A stretch of 64,000 bases of DNA from positions 2,542,001 through 2,606,000 of the forward strand of contig JAWNGF010000001.1 of NCBI GenBank assembly GCA_037039685.1. Direction: 5' to 3'. Shown here one piece after another: positions 26,624 through 38,500 of this stretch. Numbering within the stretch: position 1 is the first letter of the stretch; every line of letters starts with the position of its first letter. The position numbers and the translations under genes are program-made. The notes under the pieces were generated by a model. The model was not told the DNA's origin. It ran no database searches and saw nothing but the letters and a program-made list of their open reading frames with translations. Origin of the DNA: Ceratobasidium sp. AG-K. Its lineage: Eukaryota > Basidiomycota > Agaricomycetes > Cantharellales > Ceratobasidiaceae.

Positions 26624-28079
26624 TTAAGCCTTTTTACTCTTCAGTATGAATTTGGTTTGGTGCACTTTGAGTAGTGCGTAAGCCGTGCTAAGTCTAAAGC
26701 CAGTTTTTAAGGTGAAACGATGAACAAACTGAATGGGGATGTGCGGACCTTGGTGTTGGCACTCTTTTAGGTGCTGCATAGCGCAATATGCCCCCAATAA
26801 TCACTTCAATTTCCATTGGCCGCTCGGCAAGGAAGTCCACGAGCATCGAGGCCTTGTATGCAGGGCCCGCTACCCCATATTCACTCAAAGTTAGGTCGAT
26901 CGCTTCATCGATGCTGGCCACGGGCAAATCTGACTCGTCCAGGCCGACTGCCCGTGCCACGCTGACGACCTGTGCCGATTGTATCGTGATTAAGGCCTCA
27001 TGTGTTGCTCCGTAAGCTTACCTCCTCCATAAACCCGCGGACAACTGGCATGGTATAGGATCTAGCTGGCTCGTGGCATATATCGGGTAGTGTGGCGTTT
27101 CCTAGCGTGGCAAATGTTGAGAACCCAGCGTTCCTGCACAGGGTGGCGTTCAGTAGCATACACAGGGTGTGGCAACGTTTCATACCATATTATCTTTTTC
27201 CAGCGCGCCGCGTCAATGTCCGATACTTGTTCGGGAGTGCCACCTCCATTTTTGAGCAAGTCTACGAACACGGTCAGCGCGGTATGTGCCTCGGGAGTCT
27301 GCGGTGCCCTGTGCGGCGCTCCAAACGGAGTATGAACGCCGACGACCAAACGCTCCTAAATTGCACCATATATGCGAACGGTTTCATCCGTGAGATGGCG
27401 CACTTACCAACGGCCCATGTTTGAGTGTACGTCCACGATCAATAATCGTTGCGTCGATCCATGCGCAGCCGCTCATGACCACGGCCTCCGGCGCAGCCTG
27501 CTGCAAATCCAACTCGATACCAATCCCGTTTTGAATAAGCACAAAGTTGCGCGTGCGGGTGAGCAAAGGACCCAAGATCTGGGGCGTCGTTTGTACATCG
27601 GGAAGGCACCTAGCAGCGCATGAGCAAAATGCCGGGAAATTCGCTTCAACATCGGGCATACTTGAAGGTGCATACAATATAGTCGTAACTGTCCTCTGCG
27701 AGTGCCGCATTTTCTACCGAGTCCACGACTATGGAACAGGAAATAACGTTTAATTCGGGTGAAAGGACATCGTAACGAATGCGGGCAAACCTCGATGCGG
27801 ACGCCATCCCAAGTACACTCCGAATTTCTGCGATTGCACGTCGACGCCGTGTTCTGCGAATAGAGTCGTGTCGAGAACGCCAAGACCGAATAAGTCGCTA
27901 ACCTTGCATACTGCCAAAGTTTGACCGGCATACTGCAGTCACCTGAGCCCCGGCTTTCTCCAGAAGAAACGAGTAGATTGTCCCAAGGGCTAAGCCCACT
28001 AGTTGTCAGCCGAGAAGACCCGCCCTGAATGTGCCTCACCGCCAAAACCAACGACGCAGATGCGAACTGGGGAACTCAT
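26624..28079 (-). CDS. 2-dehydropantoate 2-reductase (ketopantoate reductase)
   Basis: NADPH-dependent step of pantothenate/CoA synthesis. Start ATG 28077-28079 (MSSPVRICVVGFG); the first intron splits the dinucleotide-binding motif GFGALGTIYSFLLEKAGAQV. The C-domain shows WKKIIWNAGFSTFATL, YKASMLVDFLAERPMEIEVI (catalytic Lys region), IGGILRYAAPKRVPTPRLST and ends FILKSKKA at TAA 26624-26626. The last intron uses a weak GTCCGC donor but restores the family C-terminus (RLSTAYALLKVHQ). The start codon lies at most 160 bp from the start of the divergent plus-strand gene. Confidence 0.9.
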
Positions 28080-28238
28080 GTCGGTCGATGACAGTGCGGA
28101 GTCAGACTTGCTCGGCTTATTCAATCCGGCTTCGATTGGCTTTGATAAGTCGGGAGATCACGCGTGCCCGCACCCGCCACACCAACCACCATCTAGAAGT
28201 CCGTTTCAACCGCACTCGCAGTCCGGTTCTCGTTAGTA

Positions 28239-29245
28239 ATGCCTGCCGTCAACGTTTCCACTTCGACCGTCTCATTCCCGAGTAGTGTCCTGGGCGAACA
28301 TGGGCCTCTATCTCCCCTGGCTACCGTATATCCGAACCTTCCCAATATATCAAGTGAATCGTCCTACACTCGGACGAGTAGATCTTCTCTGCGAGCTTCA
28401 GCCCTGGAGGTGCATGACCTTGTTTGGCTTGCCGAGCCGTCTCGCAACGTTACGGGGCGACTGAACCGGTTATACGAGAGCAACGCTGGTCTGTTATCAT
28501 ATCCTCGGCAACTGCAGACAATCGTCTGACAACCATTGCCAGTCTACAAGAATACATTCATTACCGCGACGTCACTACCCATCATTAGCGATATACACTC
28601 GTTGACACATCGCCTATGTCATGTCACGATCCCTAGGCCCACAGCTTTGATCGCCCACTTGCTAGGTTACGAAAGCGCCAACAGCCAGTGGGTTGCTTGG
28701 AAAATCTGGAGCGACATTGATAATGTACTGGAAACCGAGAGTTTCGGTAAGTGATTAGCCTAGACTGTGCTCGGCAACTAAAACCGCTTTTGCGTAGATG
28801 GGCACAGGAAAAGCCTCATTGAACACACTGTTCATTTCTCGTTGTTTGGAGGGCTGGTTCATCGGTCCTTGCGGGTAGCTAGCCTTGGTTCGACCCTCCC
28901 TTGTATGACTAAACTGTTCACAGGTCCACACGCTATTGTCCTTCAACGAACAAAACAAGATAACGCACCACCAGGACATCTGCGACACGAGGGAATTGCT
29001 GTATCTGGTCCCAGGCGGTCACGCCATTCAGGTATGTACCCTCGGTTTCAGACGCGCACATGATTAACGCCCCACGCTAGTCCTTGACGACTCGATTTAC
29101 CGCAATAGGCCTGGCCGGGCTGTCGCGCGCGAGTGCCGCAGTCGCGAGATCTGCCGACAACGTGTGGCAGGTCGGTTCGGATCGCGTGGACAAGGCCAAC
29201 GCGTCTGGCACGCATTACTCTCACGCGCCCGATACAGATTCGTGA
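28239..29245 (+). CDS. Unrecognised protein, serine-rich N-terminus
   Basis: I do not recognise the family. Stop TGA 29243-29245. Exons read: a Ser/Thr-rich N-terminus (PNISSESSYTRTSRSSLRAS), EVHDLVWLAEPSRNVTGRLN, a 54-nt intron with a good CTGAC branch point (about 28491-28544), a middle exon with HLLGYESANSQWVAWKIWSD, DGHRKSLIEHTVHFSLFGGL, VHTLLSFNEQNKITHHQDIC, ELLYLVPGGHAIQSLTTRF, and an Ala/Ser-rich mildly hydrophobic end (TAIGLAGLSRASAAVARS). No catalytic motif is evident. Two starts are possible: ATG 28239, used here, or ATG 28078, joined by a phase-consistent GTAATG donor. The latter would overlap the start codon of the divergent ketopantoate reductase gene. Confidence 0.55.
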
Positions 29246-29569
29246 AATGAGGTATGCGAGATTGAATTGAATTTACGTTTCTCCCTGCGTATCGGCAGTT
29301 GCATGGACCACTCTCTTCCGCTCGAGTTTCTTGATTTGGGTTTCACAGATCGATTGCGCGTTGAACAAGTTTGATATGCAAAAAAATAAATAACATCCCA
29401 AAAGTACAGGTGATCACGGTCTACCAATAAATAAAATACGAAATGCACGAGTGAGATACAAACAACAAATGAAATGCGCAAAACAGACAGTTGGCAAAAA
29501 TTACACGTACGCAAATGCGTAGGACAACAGTAAGGCCGGCATAAATAAAAGTGAGGGTGTTTTTCTTTT
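29246..29569. other. Convergent 3' flanks
   Basis: About 320 bp, AT-rich, between the unrecognised gene and the GATA factor gene. Several AATAAA-like runs on both strands fit 3' ends. No gene seen. Confidence 0.45.
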
Positions 29570-30963
29570 TTAGTAGGCGATGGGGACAGACTGGAAGTCT
29601 GACGGAATAGTGGACCAGCCCGGGATCTCGGCGACTTCGGATGCAAGGGTGTGGCGACGCAGGGGTGGGGTTGTCGCCGCAAATGTGACATCGGCTGGTG
29701 TCAATGGTTCGGCACCAGGGACAAGCGGGGGTGTTGGCGGGCCCATGCGCGAAGCCGAGAAGGCGTCATAGGGCGCAGTTGCAGACTTGCGGCCGGAGCG
29801 GAAGCGTGCTGCGAGAGACGAGTCGGAATAATGCGCGCCACGCTGTACTCCGCCCTCGTGGCCAGGCGAGTGCTGCTGGGGTGGAGAGAGCCTCGACCCG
29901 TTGCCTGCTGCGAGCGACGTGTAGCTCTCGTCCCATTCGCCGCCCGAGAGCGAGGATGCCACGGAGCCTATTTGCAATGTCAGCGATGCACGGCCCTGAA
30001 GCTAGCGATCTTACCTCGGCGCGAGTCCAAGTCGACGTCGGGAACGAGCTCCTGCTTGACGGTAAATTGCGTGACTGGAGGCTGGGGGCTGGTCTGCCTG
30101 GAGCCAGACTGCTTTGTCGGCTTTCGGCCTTTATTGCCGGTCCTGACCTCGTCGAAGCGATGCGGTCGCTGAAACTAGTCAGTGTGGCCCAACATGGCGC
30201 ATATGAACCGACTCACAGGACGGAGATGGGTCCGCTCGTAGAGTCCGCAGCGGTTGCAGACGATCTTGCCGGGCACCAGGTGGGAGCGTCGCCAGCTGGG
30301 GGGCTCGACCTGTTGGCAGTTGTGACACCTGCGGCGCAGGTACTGCGTTTCTTTCGAGGCTGCGTCGTCGGTAAACACAACGTGGACAATGTGGTGCATG
30401 GGGCCCGAAGACATGCTCGATGCGACCGAGGGGGGCCGCGAGTAGTATGGGGCCTGAGTCGGAACAACGACTGCTGCAGGCTCGCTCTTTACCAGGCCGG
30501 CGTCGGGATAGACCTCGTCCAGGCCGGTGGGGAGCGGTGGGGGCATGCTCATCATGTTGTCCGAGTAGAAGCGCTCGTCGGGGATGGTAGATCCGTAGAT
30601 CTGCTGCTGCGACTGCATGTAGGCTGGAGGCTGCTGCGAGTAGGGGGGCAGACTGAACGGCCCAACGTCGCTCCACTCGCTCTGCATAGTGCGGGGGCGC
30701 GCGTCGGCCAGGGCCGGGACCTTGGCCGCATAGAAGTCGGGCACATACGGCTGCTCGGACCACTGGGTGTCCTCGATGTATCCCGGCGAGTGGTAGAGCG
30801 GCTGAGGCTCGGCGTAGAGGATCTTGGCCGACGCGTCGCCGGTATATGCGATCTGCTGGCGCTCCTCAAAGGACATACTGGTGCGTGGCGACGGGGTCTG
30901 GTAGGGCGAGCTCGAGGCGGCAGAGGTGAGGCTGGAGTGGGTGCTCTCGCAGTAGCTGTCCAT
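29570..30963 (-). CDS. GATA-type zinc-finger transcription factor
   Basis: Nuclear DNA-binding protein. Start ATG 30961-30963 (MDSYCESTHSSL), stop TAA 29570-29572, three exons. The N-terminal 230 residues are disordered and rich in Ser, Pro, Gln and Tyr, suggesting an activation region. The single finger reads CHNCQQVEPPSWRRSHLV and PGKIVCNRCGLYERTHLRP, continuing across the first intron to RPHRFDEVRTGNKGRKPTK. By my count the spacing is C-x2-C-x19-C-x2-C, longer than the usual 17 or 18, with CNRC in place of CNAC. The basic tail after the finger is present. The C-terminal part (SASRMGPPTPPLVPGAEPLT) is again disordered. I cannot assign it to a named regulator. Confidence 0.9.
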
Positions 30964-31570
30964 TAGAGAGTGTCAGAGCCGAGAGGGGCAGGGAGCATCA
31001 AGCGGTGGATCGAGGCGCGGGATTATAAGTCGCGGTGCGAAGAACGGAAAGCGTGTTTTGAGGAGCCCTGAGCTGGCAGTTGGCCGACGGGGTCGAGATA
31101 TAGAAATCATAGTTGTGTTCGTGTGTGTGTGGTTGGTGGACGTCCGGATAGCGGTGCTGCAGAAGCATGCTCCTCGTCCCACTGTTTGGGTCCAGTCCAA
31201 TTTGGTTAGCGTCTCTGCCATATTCTTTGGGTCTGTTGAGTGCCTCGATCGTGTGTAAATCTCGCCTCAACTCAGTTTTCCATCCTCTTTCACGACCATA
31301 TCCGGCTCGCCCACATGGAACACACCAGGGCGCTCTCCACACCAGCTGCGTCACTCTCACCCGCTCCCAGATGACGTCCACTTGGCGATGTCTGCGAGCG
31401 CTCGTTTTGCTCGCAATTTCCACTGCTGTGCTCAGAAGCCCAGCCATTTTCCAGTTCATAAAATACGCGCACTGCTTTGCGCCGTCCTCTGATCTAGGAA
31501 ATCCTAGACCCTGAATCCCGCACCTTGAGCTCTGCAATTCTACCACCCTAGTCTTGACTATAGCGGATAG
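30964..31570 (-). promoter_or_regulatory. GATA-factor gene promoter region
   Basis: TTATAA at 31023-31028 lies about 60 bp upstream of the GATA-factor ATG and could serve as its TATA box. A CA/GT-rich stretch sits near 31110-31140. A minus-strand open frame of about 180 codons crosses the region, but I judge it non-coding. Confidence 0.4.
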
Positions 31571-34500
31571 AGCATTAGCTACACGGACTCTATATCATCG
31601 ATGAATCTGGCCTGGGCCGCGGCATCCCCAACTATCCCGAAGAACCCCCATTTAGCTAATAGGTATTTTCCATGCGCGAGCGCCGCTCGGGCATGCCGGG
31701 CGTTTGTAGCCAACCACTGCTCTCGCGCTATCCAGAGACAAATGTGCATCCCAACGACAAATCGGCAACTTGATACGGCCCTACGACATCCCCATTCGAA
31801 ACTTGCCAAGTTAAAGAATTTTTAAACCTCCAATGCTAGTAACAATTTGGCTATAGCTATAAAGCCTCTCCCAAACCATCCCGAGGATTTCAGCCACTCA
31901 GCAGAAGGAATGGTGCCTGCCGAAGCCGAAAAAGAAGGCGTGTGCGCTGACGCTTCTCCTCAGGACGGTGTGGGGAACCTATTGAGACTTTGACACACTT
32001 CCAACTGCAAATAAGGCTGAAATCTAGCACCGTGAACCGACAAATTTTTTACCGACAACAGGCACCAACAATTGCGCCCGTGCTCGGCTGACTAATCCCG
32101 AACTTTTAGCCTTCGGACGGTTTGGCCTAGGCAAATACGTCAGTCTGGGGGCCGCTACTTCATTGTGCACTACCCCAGTAGGAAAAAGGCATAGTGTCAT
32201 AGCGGGAGAGCCTATCTGACTTGATCTACAGCCTAACTATTCCGCCCAAGGATCCGCTGAAAGTATCGGCTCCATTCACACGATTCGTACGGGGAAACTC
32301 GCGTAAACAAACTATTGGATCGTACGTTACATGCCTTGTTCGACACCCGGTGACGATGGGTGCCCCTGGCGTAAGCATTGTCTCTGCTTCTTATCTCCGC
32401 CGTCTTCGTTGCCATCTGGCACATCTAACATCGGCCCTAGCATCCGTCGAATTGGGGGAGGCCGACCAAGGGGGCTGTACTTGGTGCCTTGGGCAAGACT
32501 TCCTTGCTAAGTCCAAGCTTCGATGGAATGAAGGAACCCTTGTGTATGCCCCTCGAACGCGTCAGTTAGTACCTCACCGGAACTGGACTCGACTTACGCG
32601 ATCCTACATCTGAGGAAACTGCGCCGGTTTATTGTCCGTGGGTAAAATGGCTCCGTAGTTGTGTAGCATGTGGTCCACAGGCGATCCCGGGCTCTGTGTG
32701 GCAGTGGAGGAAATCGGGTTCTGCCTTCGGCGAGAAGTCTTGGTCCTGTGCAGCCGCCCGAAGCGCTGGGGCGTCTCTAGACGGTGCAAATAAAGCTGTA
32801 CCTACCTCCTGTGCGAGCATAGGCATCGACTTGACGCATCTCAATTCATTCACTGCTATAGAGGTTGATTCTTAATGACAACCGTCGTGCACGAGCAAAA
32901 CAAACAGTGTCTGCATACCTTATCATTTCGTTAGCGCCAGTACTGTTTATGGGGTGCTTGATGTTGAATTCCGAGGCGGGCTCAATTAAGCTCTACCTCG
33001 GCAGGTACATACTTCAAGAGCGTTCCTAGGCCCAGACACACAGACCATGCGTAGGCGGCTCAATTGGCTCGAGGATGTACCAACCATAACTCTGGCAGCC
33101 CACGTCACGAGCGGATCCCATTTGGCAGGGGAGCGTCCTTATCAATGTCCACATGCCGTCGCGATGCCGAACGTTCATCGGTGAGCTGCGCGGCTCGCTT
33201 CGACACAAATGGTTAACCGCCGTCAATATGACTTGCATTGAACTCTGCATGTGGTAGACAGAAAGGTGTTACTATGCAGGGTTGAGAATTCTTGTTTAAT
33301 GGCGCTTCCCTGGGTTTCAGGTGGGGCGCCCGAGCGGTACCATACAAGTCCTTATGACTGGTCCGTAAACCGATCTACGGACTAACTCGATCCAGACATC
33401 TAACTATACGTTCAATTGCGCCTAGATGCCCAAAACTGGCATTTAGAGGCACCCTAGGCGAATAGCAAAAAGGTCAGCGGCAAGTCTCAATGCAATTGAG
33501 AAATCTGTTTTCCATGTGGCGATTTATCCACAGATTGGGATCCATGTTGTAAAACAAGAGTTTAGACCGCATCCCGAATCTGCGATCTACGAGTAAGCTC
33601 TCGGATCCGGGGTACTGAATCGGCCGTCGGCCAATTACTGTCATATCCGACCGCGGGACGGTAAATGGCGAGCGCCGTTGACTAGTAGGAGCTTGCCCCC
33701 ACCTCAGCTCAACTTGAGTTCCATGTGCTACTGTTGCTATCTACCATTCAGGTTACGAATGGGGTCGAAACCTTGCTTTATTAGATTTTTGGGATGTATG
33801 CGACACGTTCCAACTTCCGAGGCACTGTAGTAATGGGCTGCCCTCTGCCGGGACTCTCCCACATCTCCCAGCCGATCATCTCGAACGGTCCTTGGGTGAT
33901 TCTTCGGGCTGCCAGGAGCTTGCAACTGAGTCGATTGGGGTTGAAAGGTAAACTGTAAATACCCTGGTTTAGTATGGACAGTCGACGTCGGTTAGCAAAA
34001 TTGTTTGTGCATGTAGAAGTAGGAGGAGGTGAATAACTGGGGTTGGTGTGTGCTTCCGCGTTCTTGTCCGCATAGCGCGGAGCGATCGGTAGAGGGTGTG
34101 GGGTCTCTGAATGACCAGGGGGATGGCTTTTGCTTACACATTGCATTCGAGTCCAAGGCTCCGCACAATCTACACTCGTGCTCGTGTTTGGGAGGGGAGT
34201 ACTCCAACTCGAGGAGATAGTACTACAAATACGTCAGACTTAGTTGAAGCTCGTGCATCTTATTGTTTATAGTACCGAGCGACAATTTGGGGGTCAAGAG
34301 GTGTGCTCCGGTGAGTGAGCACGTCATTCTTGGTGGTTTTGCAGCGCTTTGTTTGGTATGAGTATTGGCACTGGGACGGTGTCTGGGCAGGACAGGACTG
34401 CCTCGGACCACGGTTTGTATGTCGCCGACAAACGAGCCACTGTTGACACCTTTACGTATTGAGCTATCCTGCCCGATTCAGTGGTTTCATCCACTAGCAC

Positions 34501-35573
34501 ATTGGGAGCAGGTTGATATAGAGCAGCGTGTGAAGTAGATTACAACTCACCACCCAGGGGCTCCGTTTTCATGTGAAGGGTCAGACTTGTGTGCTGAGAC
34601 GCTCCTCGAAGCCAGGAGGTTCACTATCCTCGGCTGGGCTGCAGCTCCAAGTCATCGTCGATAGGGTTTCAAGGGGATTATTGGACTGTTTCTCATAAAG
34701 CGGACAGGAATCGAGGCGCTGGTAACAGTCAGATGCCTTCCAGGGTCGTACCAGTATCCCCCGGTCAGGAACGGGTGAATTCTGGCATAGTGCTAGCCAC
34801 CATAAAGTCATCAGTAAGAAGCTCCGTGGTAATAGTTCCGAAGAATGAGGCGGAATAACCAAGTCCGCCGGCGACGAATGCTCATCGGTGAGGGTGGGCG
34901 ACGGCAGGAGCAGCACATGAGGTGAGCACAGTGTGATAATTAGGATTGGCCGGCAGGGATGTAAGGCAAGTCAAGTATGTTGCCGGTGTTACGGTTCATT
35001 GAGCACCATGTTCCGCCTAGCCGAAGTGAGTTGTTTGTAAAAATGTACTGTTCAAGAGCCTAGACAACCGGAGGCCAAGCTGATAGATGGTTACGATAAC
35101 GTCACCTCAAACCAGAGCATCAAATAAGCAAGGGAATTTGTGAGTACCGTGTTTAAAGTTAGATGTTTAGATCGAGGAGACTCTGGGTCCAGACGGGGGA
35201 GGGTCATCTAGCCAGAGTAACGGTCGAACGTATGGACCACAAAAAGTCAAGTGAGTTACACGGAAAAGTATCAAGCTCCCAATGTCAATTATTCGGGATC
35301 TTGGAAGCGTTTAATATTATAATGAACGTATTCAGTTGAGTCGGGCGGCTCAACTGTGAAGCTGTAGCTTGGTATTGACGTTGATGAGAGCGATTTATTC
35401 ATAACTCAATTTGCGATAGGCCATTACATAACAAGTCCCGTGATACATCGTCGTCTATCTCCGTTGTCCTGTACCTGTTGACAACTTGCAGCACTCCGAC
35501 ACAATAGCCTACTTCAGATAGACGAACGAACTAGCAAAACGTTCAAAACCCTTATTAGAGCAGAGAGGTCATA
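31571..35573. other. Gene-poor block of about 4 kb
   Basis: No gene I can support with confidence over 4 kb, in contrast to the rest of the window. Open frames are short, overlap each other and do not join through splice signals. Two small inverted repeats lie close together: GTCCGTA/TACGGAC at 33361-33382 and CGCCTAG/CTAGGCG at 33419-33460, the latter enclosing a second near-perfect stem. A possible coding remnant at 33781-34146 is listed separately. No transposase, reverse-transcriptase or terminal-repeat signature was visible by eye. Confidence 0.5.
33781..34146 (-). CDS. Possible coding exon or gene remnant
   Basis: A minus-strand frame ends at TAA 33781-33783. Its last 60 residues look protein-like (SLPFNPNRLSCKLLAARRIT, then FEMIGWEMWESPGRGQPI). 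Just upstream another frame has HECRLCGALDSN followed by a good GTAAGC donor at about 34133, so a two-exon gene is conceivable. No convincing start or family. It may be a decayed gene within the gene-poor block. Confidence 0.25.
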   Translation of the reverse strand: MQCVSKSHPPGHSETPHPLPIAPRYADKNAEAHTNPSYSPPPTSTCTNNFANRRRLSILNQGIYSLPFNPNRLSCKLLAARRITQGPFEMIGWEMWESPGRGQPITTVPRKLERVAYIPKI

Positions 35574-38500
35574 ATGCCGGCCTTTTCCCGACTGCAATTG
35601 GCCCAGGCCCTTCTTGGTAACGCACCAGTTAATCGGAGAACGTGAATGTACTAAGTTGTTTTATAGAATACGACAATGATCAACTACCTCCCGAAGCTCC
35701 TCGTCGCTCTGCACACGACAGTGCTATTTTCGCTCACCTACGGCGCGCCAGGGGACCGCCTCAACCCACGGACACTGTCTATCAGGCCCACGGTCCACAG
35801 CGTAGCACAACCTTTTTGAACGCGAGGCTTCCTCAAAGCGCTGGTGTCGAAGCAGAAACGGAGCTTGGAACTGGACTTCGCGGGAGTGTGGGTGCGCGCC
35901 GCTCCATAGATATTCAAAGTGCCCTTCATACTCGGAACTCTATCGACGTGTTGCGTTCGGACTGGGCTGAAAAGCGCGCCTCCAAGTTTGAACCCTCAGA
36001 ATTAGGGTATTTGGATACACCTGAAGAAGAAGAAGAAGCACCGGAGGGGGGAATGGATCTTTCTTCGTGGGGCTTGGATAAAGTAGGTGCATTTGCTCAT
36101 GCTTTTACGAGATGTCACGTCCCACACTGAAAAAAATAATAGTACGTTGTCAAACCCGACCCAGAAAAGCAACGATCCAAGTCTCGGCAAAGCAATTTTG
36201 ATAGGCGGGCATCTGTAATGTCCCGCTCGCCATCCGATGCGTTACCTAACCCCTTTGCGCGTACGCCGACGCCCTCTGCTGGAGCGGGATTAACTAATGC
36301 TGGGGACAACTTTTCTGGTCCTATTGAAAGGCCAAAACACGCACATAGCCATAGTGATTTTGGCGCTGGACATGCTTTCCTAGACGCCCAACGTTCCGAG
36401 GATAATCTAGTCCGTGGACCTTCCGTTAGAGATCGACGGCGTTCAGTCGCAAACCCTCTTGACCTCGAGGAGTATCGAGCCAATGGTCCCCACGTTCCAT
36501 TTGACAAACGACGACAGTCGGTTGGCATTCTCCCATCCGAGTCAATTCCATTCCCATCTAGCAACTCTCCTGCCCCACTTGCGGACAATAATGATGTTGA
36601 CCTGCCAAATCCCTTTGCACTTCCCACGCCTCCTGTAGAGCGACTGTCCCGCTTTGATCCGAAAGCACAGCGCCCTTCGTCTCAACTCGGCTTGCCTGGA
36701 GGGCAGGGCGACACCGCTAGCATACTTACAGGGACAATGAGGGAAGGAACGGCCCATATACGAACCTACTCTAATGCATCTATGGGCTCGCGAGCACTAC
36801 TAGATGACTTCAGAGATGATGGAGCGTCCTACATGACTGGACGGCCACTACAAGGTCACGCAGACAAACCGATATCTCGCATGGATATGCTCCGGCCCAA
36901 GGTGCTCGTTATGCCGAGCCCTCTTCAGGGATCTGAGCAACAACAAGTGCAAACCGCCAGTCGCGCGGGGTTCATGCTCTCCTCTGATGGCACCCCACTT
37001 CCCATCGGGGCTCGGCCTGGAGCGCGACCATTGGTGGGCGCGGGCGCGTCTCGCTCTGGTCAAGCCATGTCCGTGATGGGAAGTGGATTTACTCCCAACC
37101 CCCGGACCAGTATGTCCTTGTCACAGCTTACGTTCCGGAATAATTTGATGGTCGATGGCGCTCGCGATGTCGCATACAACGACATCGAGCAACACCTTCA
37201 CCGAGCCACCACCGAGGGAGAGCAAATCGAGCAGAACTGGGGCGACTATGACGCTGAGACAGAGGTACCGGAACAGGAACGGCCTGCAGGGAGGCTGTAT
37301 GGCCGAAGCTTAATGGATGACCTGCAAGATAGGAAGGCGCAGATTCACGGTCGTCAACGGTAAGCAGCCTGACTGATAGTGTAGTGTATAATTCTAACGT
37401 AATTGGGTGGTAGGGTGTTTCGTGGAGATAATCGACCTGCAATGATGGAGCGTGGGCAGATCCGTAGGCAAAGCACTCTAATCGACTCGGCAGCACTCCA
37501 ACCACGACCAGTCACGACCTTAATGCCACATGGGCCCATGTCGGCCGGCACGGAGCAACGCTCAAATGCCAACCGCGCCTCTACGATCCAGCCTTTGCTC
37601 AATTTTGGCTCAGACGATGCGGGGCGTGCAGCCAATAGCAAATCTGTCTTTGGGGTCGACACGGTCTGGGAACGGGAAATGGCCAAACTCAAAGAGATAC
37701 AAGAGCAGCAACGGCTTGATCAAGAGGCTCAAAAGACACTCGAAGAAGAGAAGCAGAGACGAAAATTGAAAAAAGGGAAAAAGGGGAAGGGAAAGAATGA
37801 ACCGCCTGTGTCCCCGTCAACCCCTGGGGGTGCACTGGAGTCTCTTGCTGCTCTAGACTCCAACCGCATGAGCGCCGCGCCTCCTGTCCTACCCAGTATT
37901 ACCCCACTCAACCAGCAAATCCCTCCCGCATCCCGAACGAGAGCGAGGCCAGTTTGCCACCTGCGAACCGCCGGCGTCGGAGTGTTGCTACTCTCGACGC
38001 GGGCGGGTGGTTCGCCGGCTCATCTGATGGAGACGAAGAATCTGGCGCGAAGCGTGACTCGGGCCCTCGAGTGGCCCCAGCTTCTGGGGAACGAGACTCA
38101 GACTCAGATGACGACGTCCCCCTTACAAGCATTAAGGTCCAGGCGCCAGCATCCGACGACGACGAAGACGCACCTCTGTCAAGTCTCAAGCCCAAGCAAA
38201 GCATTCTCCCCGATCTGAAACCGACATCGACGCTGGATATTGCTGCTTCGTTGGGCTTGGCGCCGGATCCGGCACAAACAAACACTCCCAAAGCCGACGA
38301 CAGCGACGATGAAGTGCCTCTAGCAATACGCCGTCAATCCATTATGCCGCAGAGTCCAGGAAATAATGGAGGCGGAGGAAATGGCAACGACTCGGACGAC
38401 GACGAAACACCGCTTGCTCTTCGACTCAGTCAAGCCCCAGACGCGATGCAACAGCGGCGACAAGTAGAGTATCAGCAAATGATGCTAATGCAGCAGCAAA

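Noticed and set aside
29698..30966. 422-codon plus-strand open frame
   Set aside because: Exactly antisense to the GATA-factor exons, lacks splice logic or domains, and arises from the GC-rich codon use of the real minus-strand gene.
30998..31546. 182-codon minus-strand open frame upstream of the GATA gene
   Set aside because: No recognisable protein features; it lies in the likely promoter and 5' leader and does not splice into the GATA frame.
32221..32613. 130-codon plus-strand open frame in the gene-poor block
   Set aside because: No domain, no upstream or downstream exon, residue make-up looks random.
34581..34916. 111-codon minus-strand frame in the gene-poor block
   Set aside because: Has no in-frame ATG (starts with GTG) and no convincing splice to the frame at 33781-34146.
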